From a bacterium (GTDB lineage Bacteria; Patescibacteriota; Minisyncoccia; Phycocordibacterales; Phycocordibacteraceae): a stretch of DNA of 27,724 bases. The translations under genes were made by a program, and so were the position numbers. Location of the stretch: the NCBI GenBank assembly GCA_021781935.1, contig JAJXVW010000002.1, forward strand, positions 1-27,724. Reading direction: 5' to 3'. Under the pieces are notes generated by a model. The model was not told the DNA's origin, ran no database searches, and saw nothing but the letters and a program-made list of their open reading frames with translations. Each line of letters starts with the position of its first letter. Position 1 is the stretch's first letter. Shown here piece after piece: positions 16,303-22,236 of this stretch.

Positions 16303-16802
16303 CGAGCGGCATCGAGCGCGCTGTGAGAAGTATGCCGCATAGTTGGCCGAGAGCGCCCGATATCACGAAAGACTGCGGCCCGTATCAGTTGCAAGCTATG
16401 CTTGCCGCAGCGGGACACGAAGTTGATATCGCATCACTCCGTCCGCCTTGGGGGCACTTCGGCTATCTATTGCCGTGGAAAGTCCCTGTATTACTCGCGC
16501 GGCACGGGGGCATCTCAGCGAAGACGCGATACCGCCTCGAGCCTTCCGATCTGCGCTGGTATCTACTGGGTGCACTCACGCGAGGACATCCGACTATGCT
16601 CATCATTCGGGCGACTCGCGGGAGACATGGATTGCATTGGATCAGTGTCTGGGGCTACGACCCGGAGGAGGGATTCCAAGTCTATGACTCCCAGTATGAG
16701 TCACGGGAGGGCGGAGTTGGTAACACTGTGTTTACACCCGAGTTCATATCCAGTCGGTTGCATACCCATGTTCGGACTCTCGTGGAGATTGATCTTCCAT
16801 AG
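16299..16802 (+). CDS. C39-like cysteine-protease-fold protein (first of two homologues)
   Basis: This 167-residue protein has no signal peptide and looks like a stand-alone papain-like/C39 domain. Candidate catalytic residues are Cys26 in DCGPYQLQ (25-32), His113 in HWISVWGYD (113-121) and Asp130 in VYDSQ (128-132). C39 domains mature bacteriocins at double-Gly leaders or act as ancillary peptidases. The usual oxyanion Gln about six residues before Cys is absent; instead DI precedes and QLQ follows the Cys. The convergent gene at 16849-17343 encodes a homologue sharing CGxYQLQ, HWISxWG and YDSQ. The frame is open upstream, but ATG 16299, with AAGGAGG and an ATGA overlap, is clearly the start. 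Activity could be protease, transglutaminase-like or lost. Function unknown. Confidence 0.82.
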   Translation: MTSGIERAVRSMPHSWPRAPDITKDCGPYQLQAMLAAAGHEVDIASLRPPWGHFGYLLPWKVPVLLARHGGISAKTRYRLEPSDLRWYLLGALTRGHPTMLIIRATRGRHGLHWISVWGYDPEEGFQVYDSQYESREGGVGNTVFTPEFISSRLHTHVRTLVEIDLP

Positions 16803-16819
16803 TGTCATAAGTTAATGCC

Positions 16820-16848
16820 AAGGCCCGGAAGCGATTCCGGGCCTTTTG
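16820..16848. terminator. Shared terminator between the two C39-like genes
   Basis: AAGGCCCGGAA (16820-16830) and TTCCGGGCCTT (16835-16845) form a perfect 11-bp stem with loop GCGA, followed on the plus strand by TTTT. It lies 17 bases after the plus gene and directly abuts the stop (16849-16851) of the minus gene, so it can end both transcripts, best on the plus strand. Confidence 0.85.
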
Positions 16849-17343
16849 CTATTCCTTTATAGTAACCGCGAACGAGCCGCGCCAAGGAAGCACTTCCTCG
16901 ATGACCTGATGCGCATAGCGCGCATTACCGGGGGTATTCACGGCAGTTGGGAGTTGGGAATCGTAACTCATGAACTCAAGCGCATCAGGCGTTTCCTCAT
17001 GACCCCAGGAGCTTATCCAGTGCCAGTTCCCATCTCCCCAGATGGAGTTGATGACGAAAAGCGTCGGTTTGTCCTCGTGAATGGCTTCGGCGAGCCGGTC
17101 TTTGAACTTCCGCTTGGTCCAGAAGTGCACGTCGGAGTCGACACCGAAGCGGCCCAAGATGCGCGGCATGAAGGAGGGAAGCGAGACGTCGTGCTTGCGG
17201 AAGAGGTCGTTCAGATAGAGATCTTCAACCTGCGCGTCTTTGCCGAACGCGCGTATGACCGACTGCAGCTGGTAGGCACCGCACTCATGACGGATATCCT
17301 CGGCCATCGGGAATATGTGAGGCTGCTTCGAGACGAGTACCAT
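16849..17343 (-). CDS. C39-like cysteine-protease-fold protein (second homologue)
   Basis: This 164-residue protein is homologous to the product of 16299-16802 along its length. Both have PHxxPxAxDI before the Cys, CGxYQLQ, a PTxxxI strand, HWISxWG, FxxYDSQ and a GN further on. Candidate triad: Cys21, His108, Asp128. It has no signal peptide or membrane helix. The middle region differs (it is charged: RKHDVSLPSFMPRILGRFG), so the two have diverged in their likely binding surface. The ATG at 17343 is preceded at seven bases by an extended -10 (TGC TATACT) and no Shine-Dalgarno sequence, a quite different expression style from its partner. It has no membrane-protein partner on its own strand. 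Confidence 0.82.
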   Translation of the reverse strand: MVLVSKQPHIFPMAEDIRHECGAYQLQSVIRAFGKDAQVEDLYLNDLFRKHDVSLPSFMPRILGRFGVDSDVHFWTKRKFKDRLAEAIHEDKPTLFVINSIWGDGNWHWISSWGHEETPDALEFMSYDSQLPTAVNTPGNARYAHQVIEEVLPWRGSFAVTIKE

Positions 17344-17350
17344 TGCGCAC

Positions 17351-17359
17351 AGTATAGCA
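17351..17359 (-). promoter_or_regulatory. Extended -10 (TGC TATACT) of the second C39-like gene
   Basis: On the minus strand TG-n-TATACT ends seven bases before ATG 17343, predicting a leaderless mRNA. No good -35 is found at 16-18 bases; a TTGACA occurs only 8 bases upstream of the -10 and is too close to serve. Confidence 0.65.
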
Positions 17360-17427
17360 AATCATGTCAAGCAAGGTAGTACGCAGGAAATGCAGTCCGA
17401 TTAGCGGACGTAGCTCGTGAAGAGGGG

Positions 17428-17433
17428 TATACT
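17428..17433 (+). promoter_or_regulatory. -10 box of the DedA gene
   Basis: TATACT lies 12 bases before the ATG at 17446, predicting a leader of about five bases. No Shine-Dalgarno sequence is seen. Confidence 0.55.
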
Positions 17434-17445
17434 GCCTTCACCTTC

Positions 17446-18033
17446 ATGGTGCTCACGCATTTTATCGATTTCATCGTGACGGGTTCATTGCCGCACGTCT
17501 ATCTCATACCGGTCGCCATCATCGTCGGCACGTTCATATTGGAAGACGCGACGACGATGCTCATAGGCGTGCTTGCCGCAGACGGGTCAATCGGCATACC
17601 GCTTGCGCTCCTCTCCCTCTACGCCGGCATCATCCTCGGCGACTTCTGGCTCTATGGCATGGGTTATCTCGCTGCGAACCACAAGTGGGCCGCCCGGCTT
17701 GTGAACCACCATCGCTACGATCACATCCGCGGGTGGCTCGAGGAGCGTTTCGAGAGCGCGGTCTTCACGAGCCGATTCGTGCCCGGTATGCGGCTCCCGA
17801 CCTATACTGCGGCAGGCTTCCTGAAGCTCCCGTTCAGGCGCTTCGTGCCGCCGGTTGTCATCGGGACGCTCATCTGGACCTCGCTCTTCTTCGGCACTGC
17901 CTACCTGTTCGGAAATCTCACGGAACAGTGGCTCGGCGTCTGGCGCTGGCCGCTTGCCGCGGCCCTCATCGTAGGGTGGTTCCTTTTCTCGCAGTGGCGC
18001 ATTCGCCGCAAGGTGATTCGGGAAGAGCAGTAA
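17446..18033 (+). CDS. DedA / VTT-domain membrane protein
   Basis: This 195-residue membrane protein belongs to the DedA (SNARE-associated, VTT) family, whose members include lipid flippases for undecaprenyl phosphate and other phospholipids. It shows the re-entrant entry region FILEDATTMLIGVLAADG (about residues 30-47), GIILGDFWLYGMGYLA (about 61-76) and the family signature FTSRFVPGMRLPTYTAAGFLK (about 106-126) with the conserved RFVPGxR. C-terminal helices follow (FVPPVVIGTLIWTSLFFGTAYLFG and WPLAAALIVGWFLF), with a basic tail. Family membership is clear. The specific lipid or role in this cell is not. Confidence 0.92.
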   Translation: MVLTHFIDFIVTGSLPHVYLIPVAIIVGTFILEDATTMLIGVLAADGSIGIPLALLSLYAGIILGDFWLYGMGYLAANHKWAARLVNHHRYDHIRGWLEERFESAVFTSRFVPGMRLPTYTAAGFLKLPFRRFVPPVVIGTLIWTSLFFGTAYLFGNLTEQWLGVWRWPLAAALIVGWFLFSQWRIRRKVIREEQ

Positions 18034-18069
18034 GTAAGAGCGAATGGCATAGGCGGTCGCCGTCTGGTT

Positions 18070-18078
18070 TGATATACT
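18070..18078 (+). promoter_or_regulatory. Extended -10 (TGA TATACT) of panD
   Basis: TG-n-TATACT ends six bases before ATG 18085; there is no Shine-Dalgarno sequence, so the transcript is probably leaderless. Confidence 0.65.
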
Positions 18079-18084
18079 CCGCGC

Positions 18085-18474
18085 ATGTTATTGAACGTCT
18101 GCATAGCGAAACTCCATAGGGCGACCGTGACCGATGCGGATCTGAACTACATCGGTTCGATAACCATAGACGAACTGCTCCTCGAAGCTGCCGGCCTGCG
18201 TGAAGGCCAGATGGTGCAGATCACGAACGCGAGCAATGCCGTGCTCTGGCGTACCTACATCCTGAAGGGCGAGCGCGGTAAGGGACAGATCGTGCTGAAC
18301 GGGCCGCCGGCGCGGCTCTTCCAGAAGGGCGATAAGGTAGTCATTCTCGGCGAAGCGTGGGTTACCCCGGAGGAAGCGGATGCCATGAAGGGACCGACGG
18401 TCGTCTTCTTCGCCGAGCAGGGTGCAAACCCGAACGAAATAAAAGAGGTGAAGAAGGTCGAGCGACCCCACTGA
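18085..18474 (+). CDS. panD: Aspartate 1-decarboxylase (PanD) homologue
   Basis: This 129-residue protein matches PanD, which turns L-aspartate into beta-alanine for pantothenate and CoA, using a pyruvoyl group made by self-cleavage. The sequence keeps Lys9, His11, the cleavage site Gly24-Ser25 in YIGSITID, Asn51, Thr57-Tyr58 and Asn72-Gly73. The substrate-binding Arg54 of the E. coli enzyme is replaced by Leu (VLWRTY), though an Arg lies two places later, and the AAA after Asn72-Gly73 is changed to PPA. No other pantothenate gene is in the window. The stop is followed by GC-rich inverted repeats (18483-18505) that may form a weak terminator. Decarboxylase activity is likely but not certain. 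Confidence 0.88.
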   Translation: MLLNVCIAKLHRATVTDADLNYIGSITIDELLLEAAGLREGQMVQITNASNAVLWRTYILKGERGKGQIVLNGPPARLFQKGDKVVILGEAWVTPEEADAMKGPTVVFFAEQGANPNEIKEVKKVERPH

Positions 18475-18505
18475 ATGAAGATTGCCGCGGCAGAAGCCGG
18501 CGGCA

Positions 18506-18533
18506 TTGCGTTTTCGCATTTTCGGCGTAGAGT
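18506..18533 (+). promoter_or_regulatory. Possible promoter of the PLP-fold gene
   Basis: TTGCGT (18506-18511), a 16-base spacer and TAGAGT (18528-18533) resemble a sigma70 promoter about 50 bases before ATG 18580. Only moderate matches to consensus. Confidence 0.35.
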
Positions 18534-18579
18534 CAGGCGCGGAAGCCCTTTACGGGCACGCATACCTATGGAGAACGAC

Positions 18580-19593
18580 ATGACGACATTGATTTCTCGC
18601 CGCTCGTTGAACGAGCAGCTCGAACTACCCCCGATACTCGAAGTCGATGCGGCCAATCTGCCCGAATTCTGGGCAGACTACGCGCAGCGGCATCAGGTGG
18701 CATTCCACGTCGTACAGATGCACGAGAACCGTGCGAGGACGGGGAAACTGTGGCCGGCGACAAACATCATCGATGAACTTCTTGCGCGGTATGAAACGTT
18801 GGAAGGTCAGCCGCGCAAGCTCGGCGATTCCACCTCAGGCGGATACGGCAAGGCACAAGCGGTCGCGATCGAGATGGGGAAGTCCTCCATTCCGGATTTT
18901 CCATTCGAACGGTTCGTTGCCGTGGTGACCCAATCCCTCCCTGAAGGGAAGCTCGACGACTTGCGGGCATGCAATGTCGAGATCGATCGAGAGGCGCGCA
19001 GCGCAGTCGAGGCCATGAAGCGCGCAGATCACCTTGCGGCCGAAGGCCGGTTCCACAATACCAAGCAGTACTGGAATCCTGCGAACAGTGCGGGATACCA
19101 CCGTGTCGCAAAGCACATTGCGACGACGCTCCCAGAACTCAGTGTTATGGCTATTGGGGTCGGCAGCGGAGGCGGTTGTTCGGGCATCATGCCCGTGCTC
19201 ACGGAAGCTTTCAGAGACCGTGCGCAACAGCTGTGTCGCGTTGCGGTCATCGTCGAAGACGGCAAGAGTGTGGGCGGCGTACGCGATGAAACGGCGCTTG
19301 AGCCGGGCTCTCTGAAGTGGCGGTCGCCGAACATCGATGACGTCCGTGTCGTCGGTGAGAAGCGGTCGATCCTTTTCAGTTCTGCCTTATGGCGAGAGCG
19401 CGGCATCGTGGGGGGTGAGAGCACCGGCTTCGCCGGCGAGGGCGCGATGCTCGAAGTGCAGCGGCTCGTCTCGATGGGCATCGATCCTCAGTATCGCGCG
19501 AAGGACGGTCGGCTGCATGTCTGTATCCTCTCAATGGATACGCGTGATCCGTATAGGTTGAACTTCAACAAGCACGGCATCTACTGGCAGTAG
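18580..19593 (+). CDS. Divergent fold-type-II PLP-dependent (cysteine-synthase-like) protein
   Basis: This 337-residue protein follows the layout of cysteine/threonine synthases (tryptophan synthase beta fold). It has the PLP-site region RARTGKLWPATNII (51-64), an asparagine-loop-like STSGGYGKAQAVA (84-95), YWNPANSAGYHR (164-175) and the glycine-rich phosphate loop GVGSGGGCSG (193-202). In true enzymes the first motif is NPTGSxKxR; aligned on Thr-Gly, the Schiff-base Lys position is Trp58, and the nearest Lys is Lys56. It may therefore be an altered enzyme or a pseudoenzyme. The ATG at 18580 is preceded by GGAG at six bases; the ATG at 18568 is a less likely alternative, and the frame is open to 18475. 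A terminator follows the stop. The substrate cannot be named. Confidence 0.75.
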   Translation: MTTLISRRSLNEQLELPPILEVDAANLPEFWADYAQRHQVAFHVVQMHENRARTGKLWPATNIIDELLARYETLEGQPRKLGDSTSGGYGKAQAVAIEMGKSSIPDFPFERFVAVVTQSLPEGKLDDLRACNVEIDREARSAVEAMKRADHLAAEGRFHNTKQYWNPANSAGYHRVAKHIATTLPELSVMAIGVGSGGGCSGIMPVLTEAFRDRAQQLCRVAVIVEDGKSVGGVRDETALEPGSLKWRSPNIDDVRVVGEKRSILFSSALWRERGIVGGESTGFAGEGAMLEVQRLVSMGIDPQYRAKDGRLHVCILSMDTRDPYRLNFNKHGIYWQ

Positions 19594-19607
19594 ATGCCGA
19601 CAGAGCT

Positions 19608-19641
19608 AACCCCGGCGACGCGCGTTGCCGGGGTTCTTCTT
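19608..19641 (+). terminator. Rho-independent terminator after the PLP-fold gene
   Basis: AACCCCGGC (19608-19616) and GCCGGGGTT (19627-19635) form a perfect 9-bp stem with a 10-base loop, followed by CTTCTTT. It sits between the PLP-fold gene and the VIT-family gene. This is another reason not to start the latter at ATG 19594. Confidence 0.85.
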
Positions 19642-19647
19642 TCGATA

Positions 19648-19656
19648 TGCTACGCT
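19648..19656 (+). promoter_or_regulatory. Extended -10 (TGC TACGCT) of the VIT-family gene
   Basis: TG-n-TACGCT ends six bases before ATG 19663. An overlapping TATGCT (19646-19651) is an alternative. No Shine-Dalgarno sequence. Confidence 0.45.
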
Positions 19657-19662
19657 TCACGC

Positions 19663-20160
19663 ATGAAGCGCTCGTTTTCCCTGTATCTCGGCACCACTAT
19701 TTTCGGCATCACGGATGGGATCGTCTCGACGGTAGGGCTTCTCGCCGGCATCACGGTGGGCGGTGCGAGCTCGCGCATCATCGTGCTCACGGGAGTGGTA
19801 TACGCGTTCGTGGAAGCTTTCTCGATGGCGGTAGGGAACTTCCTGTCGGAGGAGTCGACGGAAGAATATGCGGCAAAGGCTGACGTCGCGGACGGCTTGC
19901 CGATAGCGATCGGACTCCTCATGTTCGCGGCGTTCACCCTCGCTTCGCTTCTTCCGCTCGCGCCATACCTCTTCCTTGCGCCCTCGACCGCGCTGCTCGT
20001 ATCCATCGCCGTGTCGTTCGCCGCGCTCTTCATCGCGGGCGTAGCCGGCGCGCGTCTCTCGCGTCTTCCCCTCTTCTGGCGTGGCATGCGCATGGCGCTT
20101 CTTGGCGGCTTCGCGATACTGCTCGGCATCGCGATCGGTCGCCTTTTCCCCGGCGCCTGA
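19663..20160 (+). CDS. VIT1/CCC1-family membrane protein (putative iron/manganese transporter)
   Basis: This 165-residue membrane protein has five likely helices. It begins GITDGIVSTVGLLAGITVGG (14-33), the family's N-terminal signature with conserved DG. The second helix region VYAFVEAFSMAVGNFLSEES follows, matching the family's SMaxGxYlSxxSqxE motif (here NFLSEESTEEY). The three C-terminal helices follow directly. The cytoplasmic metal-binding domain between helices 2 and 3 found in vacuolar iron transporters is absent, so this is the short bacterial form. It likely moves Fe2+ or Mn2+ out of the cytoplasm. The frame is open back to 19594, but that stretch contains the terminator hairpin, so the ATG at 19663 was chosen. 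Metal specificity is inferred from family only. Confidence 0.85.
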   Translation: MKRSFSLYLGTTIFGITDGIVSTVGLLAGITVGGASSRIIVLTGVVYAFVEAFSMAVGNFLSEESTEEYAAKADVADGLPIAIGLLMFAAFTLASLLPLAPYLFLAPSTALLVSIAVSFAALFIAGVAGARLSRLPLFWRGMRMALLGGFAILLGIAIGRLFPGA

Positions 20161-20176
20161 CGTCCGGGCAAAGGGA

Positions 20177-20206
20177 AACGGACGGCTCTCAGAGAGACCG
20201 TCCGTT
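20177..20206. terminator. Shared terminator of the VIT-family gene and the RlpA-like gene
   Basis: AACGGACGG (20177-20185) pairs perfectly with CCGTCCGTT (20198-20206), and CTCT/AGAG extends the stem inside. On the minus strand TTTCCCTTT follows, so it ends the RlpA-like gene best, while also lying just past the plus-strand stop. Confidence 0.8.
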
Positions 20207-20227
20207 ACTAGTAGTTAGTTATCACGT

Positions 20228-20626
20228 TTAGTTGGAAGCAACGACCACGCTCACGGGAGCCGTGCCTTCGGCAAGAAACCCGAGGATCCGCGCCGCCGCT
20301 CTCGTCAGATCGATGCGACGGCCCTTGCGAACCATAGCGCGCGCCGGACCGCGATCATGCGAGACGGTACGCAGCCTCCGGCAGTTACGTAAGTTCGTAA
20401 CGATGAGCTCCGTACCGTACGGAAAATTGACCGTTGCGGCGATGCGCGGATTCTTCGGGTTGAACCGCGTCCCGTCAGCGGTCCTCAGGTTGCAACAGTC
20501 GTACCACGACGCGTGCGTGATGAGCGCACCGGGCGGGGGAGGGCAGGCGGCGTTCGTTTCAGGGTCTGAGGCGAACACCGCAGGCGCAACCACGAGCAGC
20601 CCGATAAGAATGAGCACGAATTTCAT
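20228..20626 (-). CDS. RlpA-like double-psi beta-barrel secreted protein
   Basis: This 132-residue protein has a signal peptide (MKFVLILIGLLVVAPAVFAS, cut near residue 20). A single RlpA-like barrel follows: ASWYD (39-43), TADGTRFNP (49-57), FPYGTELIVTNL (68-79), SHDRGPA (89-95), RRIDLTRAAARILG (103-116). RlpA proteins are septal lytic transglycosylases or wall-binding expansin-like proteins. The Asp of DRGP is kept, but the His that normally follows the AA in the AAHxTLPFGT motif is Thr/Val here (AATVNFPYGT), so catalysis is doubtful. Four Cys (28, 44, 45, 82) could form disulfides. The ATG at 20626 with GAGGTG just upstream is preferred to the GTG at 20632. A 3D-domain gene lies divergently beyond the 215-base intergenic region. 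Confidence 0.88.
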   Translation of the reverse strand: MKFVLILIGLLVVAPAVFASDPETNAACPPPPGALITHASWYDCCNLRTADGTRFNPKNPRIAATVNFPYGTELIVTNLRNCRRLRTVSHDRGPARAMVRKGRRIDLTRAAARILGFLAEGTAPVSVVVASN

Positions 20627-20678
20627 CTCCACCTCACCTTTTCTGTGATCTCAAGGACTCCATAGACTAGAACGCATC

Positions 20679-20692
20679 CGAACGGGTGTTTC
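20679..20692. promoter_or_regulatory. SOS-box-like site in the leader of the RlpA-like gene
   Basis: CGAACGGGTGTTTC matches the Gram-positive LexA consensus CGAACRNRYGTTYC at every position. It lies about 53-66 bases upstream of the ATG at 20626, downstream of the predicted start of transcription. Only one arm is strong, so it may be chance. Confidence 0.3.
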
Positions 20693-20713
20693 TTTCGCCC
20701 GGCGGAACTGCCT

Positions 20714-20722
20714 AATATAGCA
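20714..20722 (-). promoter_or_regulatory. Extended -10 (TGC TATATT) of the RlpA-like gene
   Basis: On the minus strand TG-n-TATATT would start an mRNA near 20707 with a leader of about 80 bases; no good -35 is seen at 16-18 bases. This is the only long-leader candidate among the extended -10 promoters here. Confidence 0.45.
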
Positions 20723-20776
20723 TTGGTTTTGCTTGCCTTTTTCAGTGTCTGGACTGCTGTCAAGGCATAATAACTA

Positions 20777-20805
20777 TTGACTTTAGTTTGTCAACGTGTT
20801 AGGGT
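20777..20805 (+). promoter_or_regulatory. Promoter of the 3D-domain gene
   Basis: TTGACT (20777-20782), a 17-base spacer ending in TGT, and TAGGGT (20800-20805). The -35 is part of TTGAC-N8-GTCAA (20777-20794), an inverted repeat also built on TTGAC/GTCAA as at 15724-15736. A hairpin GGAAGC-TC-GCTTCC (20814-20827) lies near the start of the transcript. Confidence 0.6.
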
Positions 20806-20841
20806 GGTACTACGGAAGCTCGCTTCCTCTAATCCAATTCG

Positions 20842-21441
20842 ATGCCTATTCTCGGAGCCCTTGTGGGCTTTTTTGCTTTGTCCGGAGCGATTGCCGCACT
20901 GCCCGCGCAGGCGGCCGCACCGGCCATCGCTCCCGCACCCGTCGCACCTATCGCGGCGTTGCCAATCAACCCGCCTGCCTATGCGGTGACGATGACGGCG
21001 TACAACGCGGTACCCGCTCAGACGGACAGTAACCCGACCATTACCGCGTCCGGCGCGTTCGCGAACCCGCAGGTAGTTGCGGCGCGTTCGCAGGATCTCG
21101 GCAAGGAACTTCCGTTCGGCACCATCATCAGGATCGAGGGACCGTCGGGAAAGCCCGGTGCCGACTGCGGATACGGCGTAGTCGGAAACGATATCGGGTA
21201 TCGCGTCATTGCCGACACCATGAACCGCAAGTTCACGAACCGCATCGATATACTCTTCGGGACCAAGGACAACTACCTCCTGGGCGACGGGCACGTGCTG
21301 AACGCCGCGAACATCATGGGCGTATGTCCGGGAATGCGGATACAAGTTGTCGGCTTCGTTAACATCAGCGACCCGGCGCATCTGCCGACGAGCCAGGCAG
21401 CGCTCGCGGCGCTCGCCGAGAGGCAGACGGCATCGAACTAA
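20842..21441 (+). CDS. Secreted 3D-domain (MltA/RlpA-superfamily) cell-wall protein
   Basis: This 199-residue protein has a signal peptide (about residues 1-26, GALVGFFALSGAIAALPAQAAA). A proline/alanine linker (PAIAPAPVAPIAALPINPP) follows, then a 3D domain: VTMTAYNAVPAQTD, a turn, ARSQDLGKELPFGTIIRIEG, YRVIADTMNRKFTNRIDILFG with the family's Asp residues, and a C-terminal VGF strand. 3D domains adopt the double-psi barrel and occur in wall-cleaving enzymes such as MltA and resuscitation-promoting-factor-like proteins, so a role in peptidoglycan turnover is likely. No Shine-Dalgarno sequence precedes the ATG; a stop lies four codons upstream in frame. The first codons overlap a terminator-like hairpin (20854-20874). 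Confidence 0.85.
   Translation: MPILGALVGFFALSGAIAALPAQAAAPAIAPAPVAPIAALPINPPAYAVTMTAYNAVPAQTDSNPTITASGAFANPQVVAARSQDLGKELPFGTIIRIEGPSGKPGADCGYGVVGNDIGYRVIADTMNRKFTNRIDILFGTKDNYLLGDGHVLNAANIMGVCPGMRIQVVGFVNISDPAHLPTSQAALAALAERQTASN
20854..20874 (+). terminator. Terminator-like hairpin inside the first codons of the 3D gene
   Basis: AGCCC (20856-20860) and GGGCT (20865-20869) with loop TTGT form a stem that two G-U pairs can extend, followed by a run of T to 20874. It looks like a weak intrinsic terminator or attenuator within codons 5-11 of the ORF. Confidence 0.4.
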
Positions 21442-21447
21442 ACTAAC

Positions 21448-21477
21448 CGGGCCACACGGATGCAAGCGGAAGGCCCG
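21448..21477 (+). terminator. Possible weak terminator after the 3D gene
   Basis: CGGGCC (21448-21453) pairs with GGCCCG (21472-21477) across an 18-base loop, without a T run. It ends ten bases before the extended -10 of the next gene. Confidence 0.3.
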
Positions 21478-21486
21478 CTCACGCCC

Positions 21487-21495
21487 TGCTATAAT
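21487..21495 (+). promoter_or_regulatory. Extended -10 (TGC TATAAT) of the DUF389 gene
   Basis: A perfect TG-n-TATAAT ends eight bases before ATG 21504, with no Shine-Dalgarno sequence. This is the clearest leaderless-type promoter in the window. Confidence 0.75.
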
Positions 21496-21503
21496 CGCCG
21501 CAT

Positions 21504-22232
21504 ATGTTCCAGACCCTTTTCCGAACCGTGACCGGTGAACAGAAGACGGATGCTATCGAGAAGATCATCTCGCACGCGAGCCCGCGCGCCGACTTCTTCC
21601 TCATGATCACGCTCGCGATCGCAATGGCTGCGATGGGCGTCATTACCGACTCGGTCATCGTTCTCATCGGGAGCATGCTCATCGCACCCATGCTCTATCC
21701 GCTGCTCTCATTCTCGCTCGGCATCGTGATCAGCGATCAGAACGTGCTCGGCCGTTCGTTCTATACGCTCCTGAAGTCGGTCGCGCTCGCGCTCGCAGCG
21801 TCATTTGTCATAGGCATATTCTTTACCGGAACCGATCTGTCGACCATCGCTATCGTACGCAGCAGCATTCCGTCCCTCGCGTTCGCGCTCATCGCCGGAA
21901 TCGCGGGATTCGCCGCCGCGTTCGCGATGACGAAGGAGAACCTGAACGAGATGCTCCCGGGAGTCGCGATTGCCGTTGCGCTCGTGCCGCCGCTTGCGGT
22001 AGCCGGCATCGCTCTCGCGCATGCGGACTGGACGGTTTTCGTGAACGCGCTCCTCCTGTTCCTCACGAACGTCATCGGCATCGTCCTTTTCTCGACCGTC
22101 GTCTTTTCCCTCATGGGTTTTTCGACGAAACGACATGCGGCGCGCGCGGCGGTGAAGGAGGACGATAAGGAAATCGCGCAGGAAACGAAAACCGCGGCAA
22201 CGGCCGCGTCCGCGTCGAAGCCCGTCGCGTGA
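21504..22232 (+). CDS. DUF389 family membrane protein
   Basis: This 242-residue protein belongs to the DUF389 (TIGR00341-like) family of unknown function. It has about six membrane helices. The family signature is visible in FFLMITLAIAMAAMGVITDS followed by VIVLIGSMLIAPMLYPLLSFSLG (about residues 31-74). Later come SIPSLAFALIAGIAGFAAAF, LPGVAIAVALVPPLAVAGIAL (with the conserved ALVPPLA) and LLLFLTNVIGIVLFSTVVF. The tail of about 35 residues is charged and alanine-rich (KEDDKEIAQETKTAATAASA) and probably cytoplasmic. It converges on the F420-ligase-like gene with a four-base gap and no clear terminator between them. The family has no agreed biochemical role. Confidence 0.9.
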   Translation: MFQTLFRTVTGEQKTDAIEKIISHASPRADFFLMITLAIAMAAMGVITDSVIVLIGSMLIAPMLYPLLSFSLGIVISDQNVLGRSFYTLLKSVALALAASFVIGIFFTGTDLSTIAIVRSSIPSLAFALIAGIAGFAAAFAMTKENLNEMLPGVAIAVALVPPLAVAGIALAHADWTVFVNALLLFLTNVIGIVLFSTVVFSLMGFSTKRHAARAAVKEDDKEIAQETKTAATAASASKPVA

Positions 22233-22236
22233 GCGC

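Noticed and set aside
17365..17370. TTGACA (minus strand) as the -35 of the second C39-like gene
   Set aside because: Only eight bases separate it from the TATACT -10 box, far from the 16-18 needed.
19594..19662. Earlier ATG for the VIT-family gene
   Set aside because: The region contains the terminator hairpin of the preceding gene and the -10 box, so it is not coding.
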